Below are positions 7,110 to 14,793 of a DNA stretch of 64,000 bases, piece after piece. Within the stretch, counting starts at the first letter, position 1, and every line of letters begins with the position of its first letter. Below the pieces are notes generated by a model that did not search any database, was not told where the DNA came from, and worked only from the letters and a program-made list of their open reading frames with translations. The translations under genes were made by a program, and so were the position numbers. Origin of the DNA: Teredinibacter purpureus (GTDB taxonomy: Bacteria; Pseudomonadota; Gammaproteobacteria; Pseudomonadales; Cellvibrionaceae); NCBI RefSeq assembly GCF_014217335.1, contig NZ_CP060092.1, positions 3,551,501-3,615,500 on the forward strand, in the 5' to 3' direction.

Positions 7110-7877
7110 CTAACACGGTACTACCGAGAACGCTGAACCCAAGGCATTGGCTATTCCGTTTATTACCTCGGTTGTAACTCGCGCTTTATTTAGTGCGATA
7201 TCTATTAGTACACCAAATATAACCGAGACATACGCCAAATAGCCAAACCCCATATAATCGTTGTACAAAATGGTATAGAACCAATCTTGGCCATATATGT
7301 AAATTGCCGAGGATATTATTGTAGCCAAAACCAGAAGTAATCCAGGTAAAAACAAATGTGCCATAGCTCGTGGCTTTGCGAAGGACACCACTAGGAGAAT
7401 AAGGAACATCGTAAGATTTGACCCAAGAAATATCCGTAGATCAAATTTCAGGTTACTAACTATTTCGATGTATTTTCCTTTGATTAGATCACCCAAGGTA
7501 TCTTGAGCAACTTTTATGCTCTTGAGGCGATCCAAGTATCCCGATGTAATTGACTGAGCCAATGCTTTTTTCCTTTCACAATCATAGCCACACATAGAGG
7601 CGATGACACTTGCAATCTTCTCTGGCAGGTTGTTATCTAAATCCTCTTGTATTTTTTCAGATTCCAATCCAAGGCTTTCTGCGACATTTAGAGCTTTACT
7701 CGCAACGCTAGAATCTACTATAGATTGCTGCTTTTCTCTGACTTCCTTTTCTATTTGGTATTTCACGAATCCTTTCGCTGACTCTTCAATAACCCCCGGC
7801 GATACAAAGGTTACAGAGAACAGAATTCCGAAAATTAATATTCCGAATAATCCGATTGATCTTAGTGTAATACTCAT
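7110..7877 (-). CDS. Integral membrane cassette protein (255 aa)
   Basis: The start was placed at ATG 7875-7877 (MSITLRSIGLFGILIFGIL). The reading frame is open further upstream but only through the attC. A hydrophobic N-terminal helix (~8-28) is followed by a ~120-residue, mostly helical charged region (VKYQIEKEVREKQQSIVDSS, with a CGYDCERKK pair of cysteines), and then by three or four C-terminal membrane helices (LTMFLILLVVSFAK, HLFLPGLLLVLATIISSAIY, FGYLAYVSVIFGVLIDI). No family is recognised. This is the largest gene in the array. Confidence 0.75.
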   Translation of the reverse strand: MSITLRSIGLFGILIFGILFSVTFVSPGVIEESAKGFVKYQIEKEVREKQQSIVDSSVASKALNVAESLGLESEKIQEDLDNNLPEKIASVIASMCGYDCERKKALAQSITSGYLDRLKSIKVAQDTLGDLIKGKYIEIVSNLKFDLRIFLGSNLTMFLILLVVSFAKPRAMAHLFLPGLLLVLATIISSAIYIYGQDWFYTILYNDYMGFGYLAYVSVIFGVLIDIALNKARVTTEVINGIANALGSAFSVVPC

Positions 7878-7892
7878 AGCTTCCTTAGCATT

Positions 7893-8003
7893 TAACGCAA
7901 AGCTAAATTGCATTTTGGGCGTAGTGGAGTTTTGTGCAAAAATGGCCTCTGGCCATGCACAAAACGGAACGAAGGCCAAAATGTCAATTTGAGCGTTTTG
8001 TTA
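7893..8003 (-). repeat. attC site 13
   Basis: TAACG...GTTA ends; arms AAATTGCATTTTGG/CCAAAATGTCAATTT and inner TTTTGTGCA/TGCACAAAA. Confidence 0.9.
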
Positions 8004-8007
8004 GCAC

Positions 8008-8472
8008 TTACCAAGACCAAACCGCACCGTAATCAATTGAATCTACGGCTGCCGTACATAATATATTTTTATAGTTCCAAGCAACCATAACAGTATCAGG
8101 ATTGGGAAGTTCTTCTTTATTTAGAAACTTGGTATGGATATACGGTTCACCAATTTTAGTTTTTATAATGGGCACCCAAGAATATACCACTTCCTTTGCT
8201 TCACTATACTCGGCGAATTCCTTATAAGAAAAATTAATTAATTCTGTAGCTCTACACTGATAGGAAATTTGAACCCTATACCCCTTATGCTCGCCACTAA
8301 CAGAATAAAAAACGACCTCGTCGTCCAGCTCTACTTGTCCTTTTTCAGCTCCGACAATTAACGATTCAATGGCCTTCGCCTCAGAACAACTATCGCCAGG
8401 AATTAACTCTAAAAAGGGATTCGCTAGTATATTTAGAGGAAATAGTATGATTAAAGCAATTAGTTTATTCAT
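8008..8472 (-). CDS. Exported hypothetical cassette protein (154 aa)
   Basis: Signal peptide MNKLIALIILFPLNILA (cleavage around residue 17), then a mature domain with three cysteines (near 29, 74 and 138). Repeated aromatic-rich strands (VVFYSVSGEHKGYRVQISYQ, VMVAWNYKNILC) suggest a small beta protein of the periplasm. The start ATG lacks a clear ribosome site. No family is recognised. Confidence 0.73.
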   Translation of the reverse strand: MNKLIALIILFPLNILANPFLELIPGDSCSEAKAIESLIVGAEKGQVELDDEVVFYSVSGEHKGYRVQISYQCRATELINFSYKEFAEYSEAKEVVYSWVPIIKTKIGEPYIHTKFLNKEELPNPDTVMVAWNYKNILCTAAVDSIDYGAVWSW

Positions 8473-8495
8473 AATTGTGTTTTTATTCGTTGTGC

Positions 8496-8582
8496 TAACG
8501 CCTTAATAATGGGCCGCGTTGCTGCGAAGCAGCGCTTTTAGCGGTCCAGCCAGCTTGCTGGCGAACATTGATTAACTTGTTA
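8496..8582 (-). repeat. attC site 14
   Basis: TAACG...GTTA ends; inner GCTGCGAAGCAGC-type hairpin and GCCAGCTTGCTGGC hairpin, an unusually double-hairpin centre. Confidence 0.83.
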
Positions 8583-8589
8583 TAAGGCA

Positions 8590-9132
8590 TTAGTCACTGT
8601 ACCAAAACCTTACGAATCTCTGTTCACTTTTACTCCAAAAGAAGAGTGAGCCCGCGCTTTCAAACCTGAAGTAGTCTAGTGCTGGATTAGCGAAGTCTTC
8701 TTCAGTAGGAACTATATCAGTTGGTGTAGGCCAAGCTTTGCCAACATACCGACGAAATGTACTGGGAGGTAACGTACCAACCCCCATATTGGGTGAAGAA
8801 TATACATAGTTCTTATCTGGATATGATTTGTCCCAGTTACTTTCTTCCAAAATATGCCACTCATAACCTTTGGTGCCAGACAGATATAGAAAAAGGCCAT
8901 CGCCATTGAACTTGTTACTTATAAGTATGTAGGCGCTATCGATTTTTCCATCGCCGTTAAAGTCGCCTTCGGCTTTGGTGAATCTGTTTTCTGAAATGTA
9001 TGAGTTATGTTGATTGTCTCTTTCTTCTCCTGAAAGCTCTTTCGCGGTAGGCAGCCTCCAACCCTCTGGCAGCTCAAGCGCGAAAGCTTCAAGTGATAGC
9101 AATATAAATAACAATATTGGAATTCTTCTCAT
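8590..9132 (-). CDS. Exported protein with FG-GAP/EF-hand-like calcium motif
   Basis: Signal peptide MRRIPILLFILLSLEAFA is followed by a mature protein of ~160 residues. At ~56-64 lies DFNGDGKID, a calcium-binding DxNxDGxID loop as found in dockerins, FG-GAP/VCBS repeats and EF hands. It is followed by SAYILI, which is typical of FG-GAP-type proteins. The C-terminal third is rich in aromatics (YFRFESAGSLFFWSK). The start ATG has AAGG ten bases upstream. The precise role is unknown; an extracytoplasmic calcium-stabilised fold is a reasonable inference. Confidence 0.78.
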   Translation of the reverse strand: MRRIPILLFILLSLEAFALELPEGWRLPTAKELSGEERDNQHNSYISENRFTKAEGDFNGDGKIDSAYILISNKFNGDGLFLYLSGTKGYEWHILEESNWDKSYPDKNYVYSSPNMGVGTLPPSTFRRYVGKAWPTPTDIVPTEEDFANPALDYFRFESAGSLFFWSKSEQRFVRFWYSD

Positions 9133-9147
9133 ACTTGAGATGCCTTA

Positions 9148-9210
9148 TAACGCCGCCATAATTTGCCGCCTGAAGCGCAGCGTAAGGCGGTCAAATTGAT
9201 GGCTTTGTTA
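9148..9210 (-). repeat. attC site 15 (short, ~63 bp)
   Basis: TAACG...GTTA ends; arms GCCATAATTTGCCGCC/GGCGGTCAAATTGATGGC around a short AAGCGCAGCGT centre. Confidence 0.85.
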
Positions 9211-9243
9211 TGAGCCGCTGTATAATGGATATTTCCGCCATAA

Positions 9244-9609
9244 TCATTTCTGATTGAGATCAAGTTCTTTTTGTTTCTTTTTAGTTAACCCCAAAGATAC
9301 TATACGGTGAGATTCATTAATATAGTACTCTAGATTTTCATCATGTTCTTTAGGTGCATCGTATTGCTGAATCCATTTCATGCCGCGAGATGCCATGTAA
9401 GGAGCTGGTCTAAACCCCGGCTGATCACTTAAAACCTCAAAATTATTCTCTGATGTCTTAAATGTAAATGCAGGGTTATTAGATTTTTCCCAGCCCCCAA
9501 TAGCAAATACTTTCCCCCCTACCTTCCAAACATGAGAATTCCCCCATTGCACAACATAAGATGTTGCAGATAGAGAGCCACAAAATTTATTAAAGTCTTC
9601 GTAAGTCAC
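9244..9609 (-). CDS. MmcQ/YjbR-family protein
   Basis: A GTG start at 9607-9609 was chosen because AAGGA lies seven bases upstream and because family members begin like MTYEDFNKFCGSL. An ATG further upstream (9628-9630) would lie inside the attC. The 121-residue protein follows the YjbR/CyaY-like fold: VVQWGNSHVWKVGGKVFAIGG, then FEVLSDQPGFRPAPYMASRGMKWI and a C-terminal INESHRIVSLGLTKKKQKEL helix. Members are small double-wing DNA-binding-like proteins of unsettled function. The gene ends before a ~30-base gap to attC 15. Confidence 0.88.
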   Translation of the reverse strand: MTYEDFNKFCGSLSATSYVVQWGNSHVWKVGGKVFAIGGWEKSNNPAFTFKTSENNFEVLSDQPGFRPAPYMASRGMKWIQQYDAPKEHDENLEYYINESHRIVSLGLTKKKQKELDLNQK

Positions 9610-9629
9610 GCAAGCATCCTTTTGCCTCA

Positions 9630-9737
9630 TAACGCAGAGTGCAGCTGCATTTTGGTTGGCGTGTAGTTTTGTGTAGCATGGCGAAGCCATACACAAAAAG
9701 AAGCGCCGACCAAAATGTCAGCTGGCACGTATTGTTA
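9630..9737 (-). repeat. attC site 16
   Basis: TAACG...GTTA ends; inner TTTTGTGTA/TACACAAAA palindrome and arms GCAGCTGCATTTTGGT/ACCAAAATGTCAGCTGG. Confidence 0.9.
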
Positions 9738-9743
9738 GAGGCT

Positions 9744-10076
9744 TTACCTGCGTACATATTTCGTAGTATCTCCATTTGAGTTCGTTGTGATCTTTCCATA
9801 GATCCCCTCAGCATTATCTAGGTAATCTATTTGAAAAAACACAGCACCATTTAACCTTTTGGTAAGCATTAAGAGATCACCTGAATCACAAACAAGCTGC
9901 ATGTAATAAGCTTCACCTTTTGACTCTTTGCGCTCGGCTTCAGCTTTAGTAATGGGGCTGGATACCGTCTCAGGGAAAACCTTTAAGTTCGCCCATGTGT
10001 AATATGTTTCGGTTGCATTATCACAGCTAAAGCTATAACCAGAAAAAAGCATGCTAAAAATCAAGAAAAATCGAAT
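9744..10076 (-). CDS. Exported hypothetical cassette protein, apparently with a non-standard start codon
   Basis: The body of the protein encodes a secreted domain (SGYSFSCDNATETYYTWANL and on to NSNGDTTKYVRR). No ATG gives a complete signal peptide behind a ribosome site. An in-frame ATT at 10074-10076 would give MRFFLIFSMLFSGYSFS, a fine signal peptide. ATA at 10080-10082, placed directly behind GAGGGCAGG, would give the same with two more residues. TTG at 10064 or ATG at 10052 would give shorter, weaker signals. Two Cys near 20 and 64 could pair. The family is unknown and the start is uncertain. Confidence 0.6.
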   Translation of the reverse strand: MRFFLIFSMLFSGYSFSCDNATETYYTWANLKVFPETVSSPITKAEAERKESKGEAYYMQLVCDSGDLLMLTKRLNGAVFFQIDYLDNAEGIYGKITTNSNGDTTKYVRR

Positions 10077-10092
10077 AACTATGCCTGCCCTC

Positions 10093-10184
10093 TAACGCCT
10101 CAAACACCGGCTTGGTGAAGTTGGCGACTTTTTTGGAACAAAAAAGGTGACAGCTTTGCCAAGTCCGCGTGCTTTGACTTGTTA
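10093..10184 (-). repeat. attC site 17 (same subtype as site 4)
   Basis: TAACG...GTTA ends; shares arms CTCAAACACCGGC and GCTTTGACTTGTTA with site 4. The right end gives the stop of the next gene. Confidence 0.9.
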
Positions 10185-10607
10185 CATGCTGGTCAGGCAC
10201 TCATTCAGAATATTGTTTAGTAGAACTTTATCTTGCTCTCCAACCTTAACCAACATACTGTTTATTTTTTCTGCCAATGCACCCTTTAGCCATACGGGAA
10301 CACCTTGCAAATCTTGCATGTATTGGAGCGCACAGTATGACCCCATATAGCCTCGGCACTTTACTACTTGAAAAGCTACCAAGGACTTACTTTTCCCATA
10401 ATGATGCTCAACAAATGAATGCGCTAACATTACGCGCCAGTCATCAGGCTTTTCCTTCTTCGTACTCTCAATGAACGCATCCCACTGCTTATCACTAAAC
10501 TCTCTGGAAATGTTGGCTATTTCATCACATGGCCCCAAATACCAAAGATCCCATTCTTGATCGTGGTATTCATCCAATATCTTTTCTATGCGCTTTAGGT
10601 CACTCAT
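10182..10607 (-). CDS. Hypothetical soluble cassette protein (141 aa)
   Basis: A mostly alpha-helical acidic protein (SDLKRIEKILDEYHDQEWDL, then FSDKQWDAFIES, then WRVMLAHSFVEHH) without signal or membrane segments. The alternating W/D-rich helices recall immunity-like or helical-repeat proteins, but I do not recognise a family. Start ATG with no obvious ribosome site. Stop TAA supplied by attC 17. Confidence 0.7.
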   Translation of the reverse strand: MSDLKRIEKILDEYHDQEWDLWYLGPCDEIANISREFSDKQWDAFIESTKKEKPDDWRVMLAHSFVEHHYGKSKSLVAFQVVKCRGYMGSYCALQYMQDLQGVPVWLKGALAEKINSMLVKVGEQDKVLLNNILNECLTSM

Positions 10608-10619
10608 CGTTTTGACATG

Positions 10620-10729
10620 TAACGCCTATAGCACCTGCACAAATTGTGACGTGCCTTTTTGGTAAAATGTGAGCAACGCGAACACCAAAAAGGCGCGTTG
10701 CAATTTGTGTCAGGTGGCTATACTTGTTA
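10620..10729 (-). repeat. attC site 18 (subtype shared with 11 and 26)
   Basis: TAACG...GTTA ends; inner GCCTTTTTGGT/ACCAAAAAGGC palindrome, arms CACCTGCACAAATTG/CAATTTGTGTCAGGTG. Almost identical to site 26. Confidence 0.92.
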
Positions 10730-11146
10730 AGGCTTTGACTCCACAAGTAGAACAAAAGCGCCCTCCCATAATCCATAAGTGACACCATTGTTTTGAATGA
10801 GATGGGAATAAATGTACCCCACCTTCATTGGGCAACCAATGGTGACGACTGATACAGACCCTATGCCAAAACCCAACTGCTCGAACGTAGCTCTATAGCT
10901 GAATTCGAAATCCTCTCTATTAACGGAACTCTCGCTAAAAACTGGTTCAGTACACAATGAATTTCGTAGCGTAACGTTAGAGCTAGATACGATACCAGAT
11001 GTACCGATAAGGGGCGTAATATTTTCCATTCCCACGGCACTAATTCCTGGAAATTTCGCACTAGAAACCATCCAGCTACCCTCATACCACTTCCCAGCGT
11101 GGGCATATACCGAAAATACCAGAATGAAAAGAAGTAGATATTTCAT
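10727..11146 (-). CDS. Exported hypothetical cassette protein (139 aa)
   Basis: The start at ATG 11144-11146 gives MKYLLLFILVFSVYAHA, a clear signal peptide. The frame is open further upstream but only through attC 19. The mature part is beta-rich with aromatic repeats (GKWYEGSWMVSS, FEFSYRATFEQLG, GVTYGLWEGAFVLLVES) and two cysteines near 65 and 104. The function is unknown. The stop is in attC 18. Confidence 0.74.
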   Translation of the reverse strand: MKYLLLFILVFSVYAHAGKWYEGSWMVSSAKFPGISAVGMENITPLIGTSGIVSSSNVTLRNSLCTEPVFSESSVNREDFEFSYRATFEQLGFGIGSVSVVTIGCPMKVGYIYSHLIQNNGVTYGLWEGAFVLLVESKP

Positions 11147-11155
11147 AGTGAGCCT

Positions 11156-11251
11156 TAACGCCTTGCTCTGCTGCATTTTTGGAGTGGATGATTTTGTGCT
11201 ATTAAGCACAAAAGAAGTAACGGAAAAAATGTCAGCAGGAGCAACTTGTTA
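11156..11251 (-). repeat. attC site 19
   Basis: TAACG...GTTA ends; inner TTTTGTGCT/AGCACAAAA and arms GCTCTGCTGCATTTTT/AAAAAATGTCAGCAGGAGC. Confidence 0.9.
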
Positions 11252-11602
11252 GAGTTTTTGTACATTTTTAGAACTTAATATGGTTTTTGTATAATGATGG
11301 CCCGTATGGCCATGAAAAGCATTACCGTTTACCCGATATTTGCCACCCACCTCAACTTCAACTCCTTCTGGAACCACAAGTTGAACCTTTCCAATTTTTA
11401 CTTCTTCATCTGAAAGTTCACCATCCGGTGAAAAACATTCGGGTTCTACTAGCTCCAAGGCACTATAGTGCGCGATCATTTCTTGAGTTTTATATACAGC
11501 AGGTACTACTGTACCGATAGTCTCCACCTCACTTCCATCGGTTGGAAAACAGGCTAAAACCAAGCTTGGAAATATTAAAATTATTAACGCGATAAATTTC
11601 AT
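11249..11602 (-). CDS. Exported hypothetical cassette protein (117 aa)
   Basis: Signal peptide MKFIALIILIFPSLVLA with C18 directly after the hydrophobic core. LVLAC is a plausible lipobox, so this may be a lipoprotein. The mature domain has a VEVGGKYRVNGNAFHGH stretch with several histidines (HGHTGHH), suggesting metal contacts. ATG has AGAG upstream. The stop is inside attC 19. Function not recognised. Confidence 0.74.
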   Translation of the reverse strand: MKFIALIILIFPSLVLACFPTDGSEVETIGTVVPAVYKTQEMIAHYSALELVEPECFSPDGELSDEEVKIGKVQLVVPEGVEVEVGGKYRVNGNAFHGHTGHHYTKTILSSKNVQKL

Positions 11603-11612
11603 AATGAAACTC

Positions 11613-11720
11613 TAACGCCAAGCTCACCTGCAATTTTTGCTGTGAGCGTTTGTGTAAAATGGAGCTGCGCGACATACACAAACGAGCGCAGCAAAAATTG
11701 TCAGGTGGAGCGCCTTGTTA
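11613..11720 (-). repeat. attC site 20
   Basis: TAACG...GTTA ends; inner GTTTGTGTA/TACACAAAC and arms AGCTCACCTGCAATTTTTGC/GCAAAAATTGTCAGG. Confidence 0.9.
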
Positions 11721-12065
11721 TGCGAGGCGGCACAAACCAGTAACACACACGTTGGGCCAGCTAGCCTGGCCCTTTAGCCTAAACGAAGCGATTAGACGTA
11801 AAACACTAAAACCAGATACTACCAAAAACCCAAAATAATACTACAAGAAGGTTTGGATAAAGCTTGATTTGGTAATACCTAAAAAGAAACCACTGAGAAC
11901 AACGACGGGAGACATAGTGCGGACACGACCGACTAGAAATTGAATGCCACTCCCTGACTGCATCACTGCGATTTATCCTATTACACCACTGCTGGAGCGG
12001 CACAAACTACAAAGACAACTGACAACAACCTAAAACCGACAAAGCGCTTTTTTTAATACCACGCA
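11721..12065. other. Cassette without a convincing gene
   Basis: On the minus strand a 65-codon frame (GTG at 12001-12003 down to 11806) begins MPLQQWCNRINRSDAV and ends in an aromatic stretch (NLLVVLFWVFGSIWF). It has no ribosome site and odd composition, so I do not call it a gene. A GGGCCAGCTAGCCTGGCCC hairpin lies near 11755. It may be a decayed or non-coding cassette. Confidence 0.5.
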
Positions 12066-12194
12066 TAACGTTAAGTTCAGCGGCAGCTTTTAAGTTGCGG
12101 CTTTGTGGAATACTTTTGCGCAGCAAAACCACAAAGACGCGACTTAAAAGCTGTCCAGTGGAGCGAAGCGGAACGATGCTGCAACGCCTTGTTA
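12066..12194 (-). repeat. attC site 21
   Basis: TAACG...GTTA ends (~129 bp); arms GGCAGCTTTTAAGT/ACTTAAAAGCTGTCC with inner TTGCGCAGCAAAACC-type hairpin. The right end gives the stop of the HEPN-like gene. Confidence 0.88.
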
Positions 12195-12689
12195 TGTGTG
12201 TACTCGCTCAGTGATATACGCCTGAATTACGTTTTCAATATTCTTTTCAATTTGTTCTCTTGAAAGGCCAGAAGTAACTTGCCGCTCTATGCACAGTTCA
12301 TATATTTTTACAGCACACTGCTCAAGTAAAGGCCATATTCTTTCAAGTTTCGCAGTTGCTTCAGCTAACAATTCAGGACTAACCCCAATAGCTCCATATT
12401 CACGCACAAAATGATGTGCTACCCAATTCCTAACCTTTAAAGCCTCCTGAAGTTCCGCAGTTAAGCTTTCCGATAGGTTTAACTCGATAGCAGCGTCTCG
12501 GATTAATTTTCCAAGAGTTTGAGTGTAACGAGTGTCCATGATTTCACGGATACTTAATTTTAATTTTTCTTTCTTTTGGTAAGCACTAACGGCGAAAAGA
12601 GAAACAAGCGTATGTTCAAGCGATTGAGCTTGAAATGATGACATACCTAAAGCTACAGCAAAATTTCTAAATGCTTCTTCGTTGTTCAT
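12192..12689 (-). CDS. Helical cassette protein with HEPN-type RX4H motif
   Basis: The start was set at ATG 12687-12689 (MNNEEAFRNFAVALG). The frame is open further upstream only through the attC. The 165-residue protein is almost entirely alpha-helical. Residues 87-92 read RNWVAH, which matches the R-x4-H active-site signature of HEPN domains, inside a helix typical of that fold (LQEALKVRNWVAHHF). A preceding helix pair (QAQSLEHTLVSLFAVSAYQ) is also HEPN-like. HEPN proteins are often RNases in toxin or defence modules, usually with a partner; no partner is encoded in this cassette. The functional assignment is inference. Confidence 0.72.
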   Translation of the reverse strand: MNNEEAFRNFAVALGMSSFQAQSLEHTLVSLFAVSAYQKKEKLKLSIREIMDTRYTQTLGKLIRDAAIELNLSESLTAELQEALKVRNWVAHHFVREYGAIGVSPELLAEATAKLERIWPLLEQCAVKIYELCIERQVTSGLSREQIEKNIENVIQAYITERVHT

Positions 12690-12701
12690 TCTGGCTTCAC
12701 A

Positions 12702-12809
12702 TAACGCCGCTATGTGGGGCATTTATTGTGGAGTGGAGTTTTGGGGTAAAGTGGCGTAGCCACCCCAAAACGGAGCGTAGCAATAAATGTCCCTACGATA
12801 GCTTTGTTA
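12702..12809 (-). repeat. attC site 22
   Basis: TAACG...GTTA ends; inner GTTTTGGGGT/ACCCCAAAAC and arms GGCATTTATTG/CAATAAATGTCC. Confidence 0.9.
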
Positions 12810-13166
12810 TGCGACTTTCTATATATACAAAACACCCCGTTCACCACACACAACAAAGCCATAAATTTAGTAAAAATAGCTTTGATTTAGACTTAAAACC
12901 CAAAGCCACTACCAACAACCATTGAGATTAACCTAGCTTTACATCTGAGCCAAGTACCCGTCGAAAATAGAGTTACAACTACGAATACAAGAAAAACCAA
13001 AAAACTATAAACGTGAAGACTAGAATACTGGTAGCGTTTTGACGCTGTTGTGCTGATTGCTAAAGTAAACGGAGGATGCACGTAAACTCTTCGAAACCAG
13101 ATGAGACTTTTACAGTAAACAACACCAATGAATTCCAAGCCCTACTCTACCAGCCGTTAAGACGCA
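12810..13166. other. Cassette with only a doubtful ORF
   Basis: A minus-strand frame of 81 codons starts at TTG 13136-13138 behind TAGGGC. It contains one strongly hydrophobic segment (YSFLVFLVFVVVTLF). The TTG start and odd composition make it doubtful, so I leave the cassette as uncertain. It could encode a one-helix membrane peptide or be non-coding. Confidence 0.45.
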
Positions 13167-13241
13167 TAACGCTGCAATAAAAGGCGAGCGTTAGCGAGTC
13201 CAGCCCACGTTTTTTGTGGGCGATTTTTAATTGCCTTGTTA
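13167..13241 (-). repeat. attC site 23 (short)
   Basis: TAACG...GTTA ends; inner CCCACGTTTTTTGTGGG hairpin and arms GCAATAAAA/TTTTTAATTGC. One end reads TAACGCTG rather than TAACGCC. Confidence 0.82.
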
Positions 13242-13553
13242 TAAGCTACGCAGGCGCTCATTTGCTTCACTGTTTGTAGCCTCTAATTGTTGTTGAATAT
13301 CCAGGCCCATACCTAAACAACGCTCAATTTCGCCGTTTATTGTTTTTAGTTCTGATACTAACCGTAATGTAGCCTCTGGTGAAGACTCGATATCTAAGCT
13401 TTTTAGCGAGTAAATAATACCGTCTGTATAAACTTTGTAAATACTACAATATGTGAAATCAATATCTCTTTCTTTCGATGAGATACCAAAATAATAGCCG
13501 ACGCTCACGGCAAACACGGCGCTGATGATTATTGAAGGAATGATGAATTTCAT
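13239..13553 (-). CDS. Small membrane-anchored cassette protein (104 aa)
   Basis: The N-terminal hydrophobic helix (MKFIIPSIIISAVFAVSVGYYFG) lacks a good cleavage site and probably acts as an anchor. A ~75-residue charged helical domain follows (LKSLDIESSPEATLRLVSEL, then NGEIERCLGMGLDIQQQLEA), likely coiled coil. ATG is preceded by AAGG. Stop in attC 23. No family recognised. Confidence 0.72.
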   Translation of the reverse strand: MKFIIPSIIISAVFAVSVGYYFGISSKERDIDFTYCSIYKVYTDGIIYSLKSLDIESSPEATLRLVSELKTINGEIERCLGMGLDIQQQLEATNSEANERLRSL

Positions 13554-13562
13554 ATTGCCTTA

Positions 13563-13668
13563 TAACGCTTGGGTAACCTGTGCCGCGTGTGGAGCACCTT
13601 TTTGGGGTAAGCTGCGCAGCAGCCCAAAAAGGAGCGAAGCATGCGGCATCAGGTTGACCCACTGGTTA
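13563..13668 (-). repeat. attC site 24
   Basis: TAACG...GGTTA ends (variant TAACGCTT left box); inner CTTTTTGGGGT/AGCCCAAAAAG and arms CCTGTGCCGCGTG/GCATGCGGCATCAGG. The neighbouring gene runs about 20 bases into this site. Confidence 0.85.
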
Positions 13669-14308
13669 TATTTTTACAACCTTTCCAAAATATTGTTTCG
13701 CTAGGATTAACCTTACGATTTATGCAAAAGTACACTTTATCTATTGCCACGCAGACTGGCAGAGTTAAGATTGTTTCTATTTTTTGAATTGAACCCAAGT
13801 AATTATGCCTATATGGAAATTCGTCATTACTTCCCATTGCATTTAATATTGGATACAGAGCATTCCAAATACCGAATATTTTAGGGTGGAAAGCAGTAAT
13901 ATAGTTCGATATATGATCCCTTTCTTGCAATAGATCAACTTCTGATTTTGTGTAGTAATGCTGAACTAACTGCTGCGACAGGCTAGCTCCTTGCTCGTCT
14001 TTCTTTTCAAGATATTGCTCCATTTTTTCGATGTAATATGCAATATCGTCTCTGTTAGCAGATATGTAAGATGTATCGTACTGGTACTTATTTATTTTAC
14101 TCTGCCAGCCAGCTTGAACAAGAAGCACGACAAAAGCAAATAACGCGACTACTGGTGAATACACACCTGAGAAAAACGACCCAAATTCAGCCCATTTAGT
14201 ATGTTCACTCCAAAGCCCAATACCGAATTGGTATCCATATAGAGCTACAGGCGATATGAACACGGTAATGAAGCAAAAAGTCAAAATATGTTTTCTTTTC
14301 AACTTCAC
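13649..14308 (-). CDS. Two-helix membrane cassette protein (219 aa)
   Basis: GTG start at 14306-14308 behind AAGGAG. Two transmembrane helices at ~8-28 and ~50-68 flank FGSFFSGVYSPV, then come a long helical cytoplasmic part (YIEKMEQYLEKKDEQGASLS) and a C-terminal domain. The topology and the FGxFxxGxxxPxxAxxAF pattern resemble the putative phage abortive-infection (putAbiC, PF16872) group, but the match is only by eye. The gene extends into attC 24, unlike most cassettes. A defence role would be an inference. Confidence 0.65.
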   Translation of the reverse strand: MKLKRKHILTFCFITVFISPVALYGYQFGIGLWSEHTKWAEFGSFFSGVYSPVVALFAFVVLLVQAGWQSKINKYQYDTSYISANRDDIAYYIEKMEQYLEKKDEQGASLSQQLVQHYYTKSEVDLLQERDHISNYITAFHPKIFGIWNALYPILNAMGSNDEFPYRHNYLGSIQKIETILTLPVCVAIDKVYFCINRKVNPSETIFWKGCKNITSGST

Positions 14309-14326
14309 CTTAACTCCTTATAGATA

Positions 14327-14439
14327 TAACGCCGAGCTCACCGGCGCATATTGCGGAGAGCGTTTTTATGTAAAATGGAGCACCGCGACATACATAAAAA
14401 CGCTCTCCGCAATATGCGTCCGAGTGCAGCGATTTGTTA
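14327..14439 (-). repeat. attC site 25 (same subtype as site 9)
   Basis: TAACG...GTTA ends; the arms around CGGAGAGCGTTTTTATGTA and its complement are perfectly paired here, more so than in site 9. Confidence 0.93.
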
Positions 14440-14793
14440 TGAGCTGGGTGGCACTTATTTCCTACAACGCTCTTTGTGGAGCGAACGCGGAACTTTAGCC
14501 AATTAAAAACCCCAACCAGTTTAAACTACTATTTTTGCAATTCGCACGTCCTTGATGGAGCCTTGAAGAAGCGAGCCACTCACTTTTGTTTCGCAGTGAA
14601 ATCTTAAACGGTGAACCAAGGAACGAATGGTTTTGCTCTCACCTTATTCCAATGCTTTCTATTGTAACCACTTGGCTACTTTCTTGTGCCGAGTGAAACT
14701 ATTTGTTCTTTCTCGACGATGGCACTTACTAAACTGCGAACTCTCAAATTTTGACGAACTCTAGAACGATATACAAATTATTTAAACCCGCCA
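14440..14793. other. ORF-less cassette, copy B of the duplicated non-coding cassette
   Basis: Homologous along its length to 5708-6059, with scattered substitutions and single-base indels. The CGCTC-TTTGTG-GAGCG hairpin is unchanged, and an AACCA...TGGTT stem near 14615 corresponds to the AACC...GGTT stem of copy A. No shared reading frame longer than ~24 codons survives the indels. Confidence 0.65.

Noticed and set aside
11806..12003. 65-codon minus-strand frame in the cassette at 11721-12065.
   Set aside because: No ribosome site, GTG start, Cys/Trp-rich composition without signal; treated as chance.
12893..13138. 81-codon minus-strand frame in the cassette at 12810-13166.
   Set aside because: TTG start and unusual composition; kept only as a doubtful ORF in the cassette entry.
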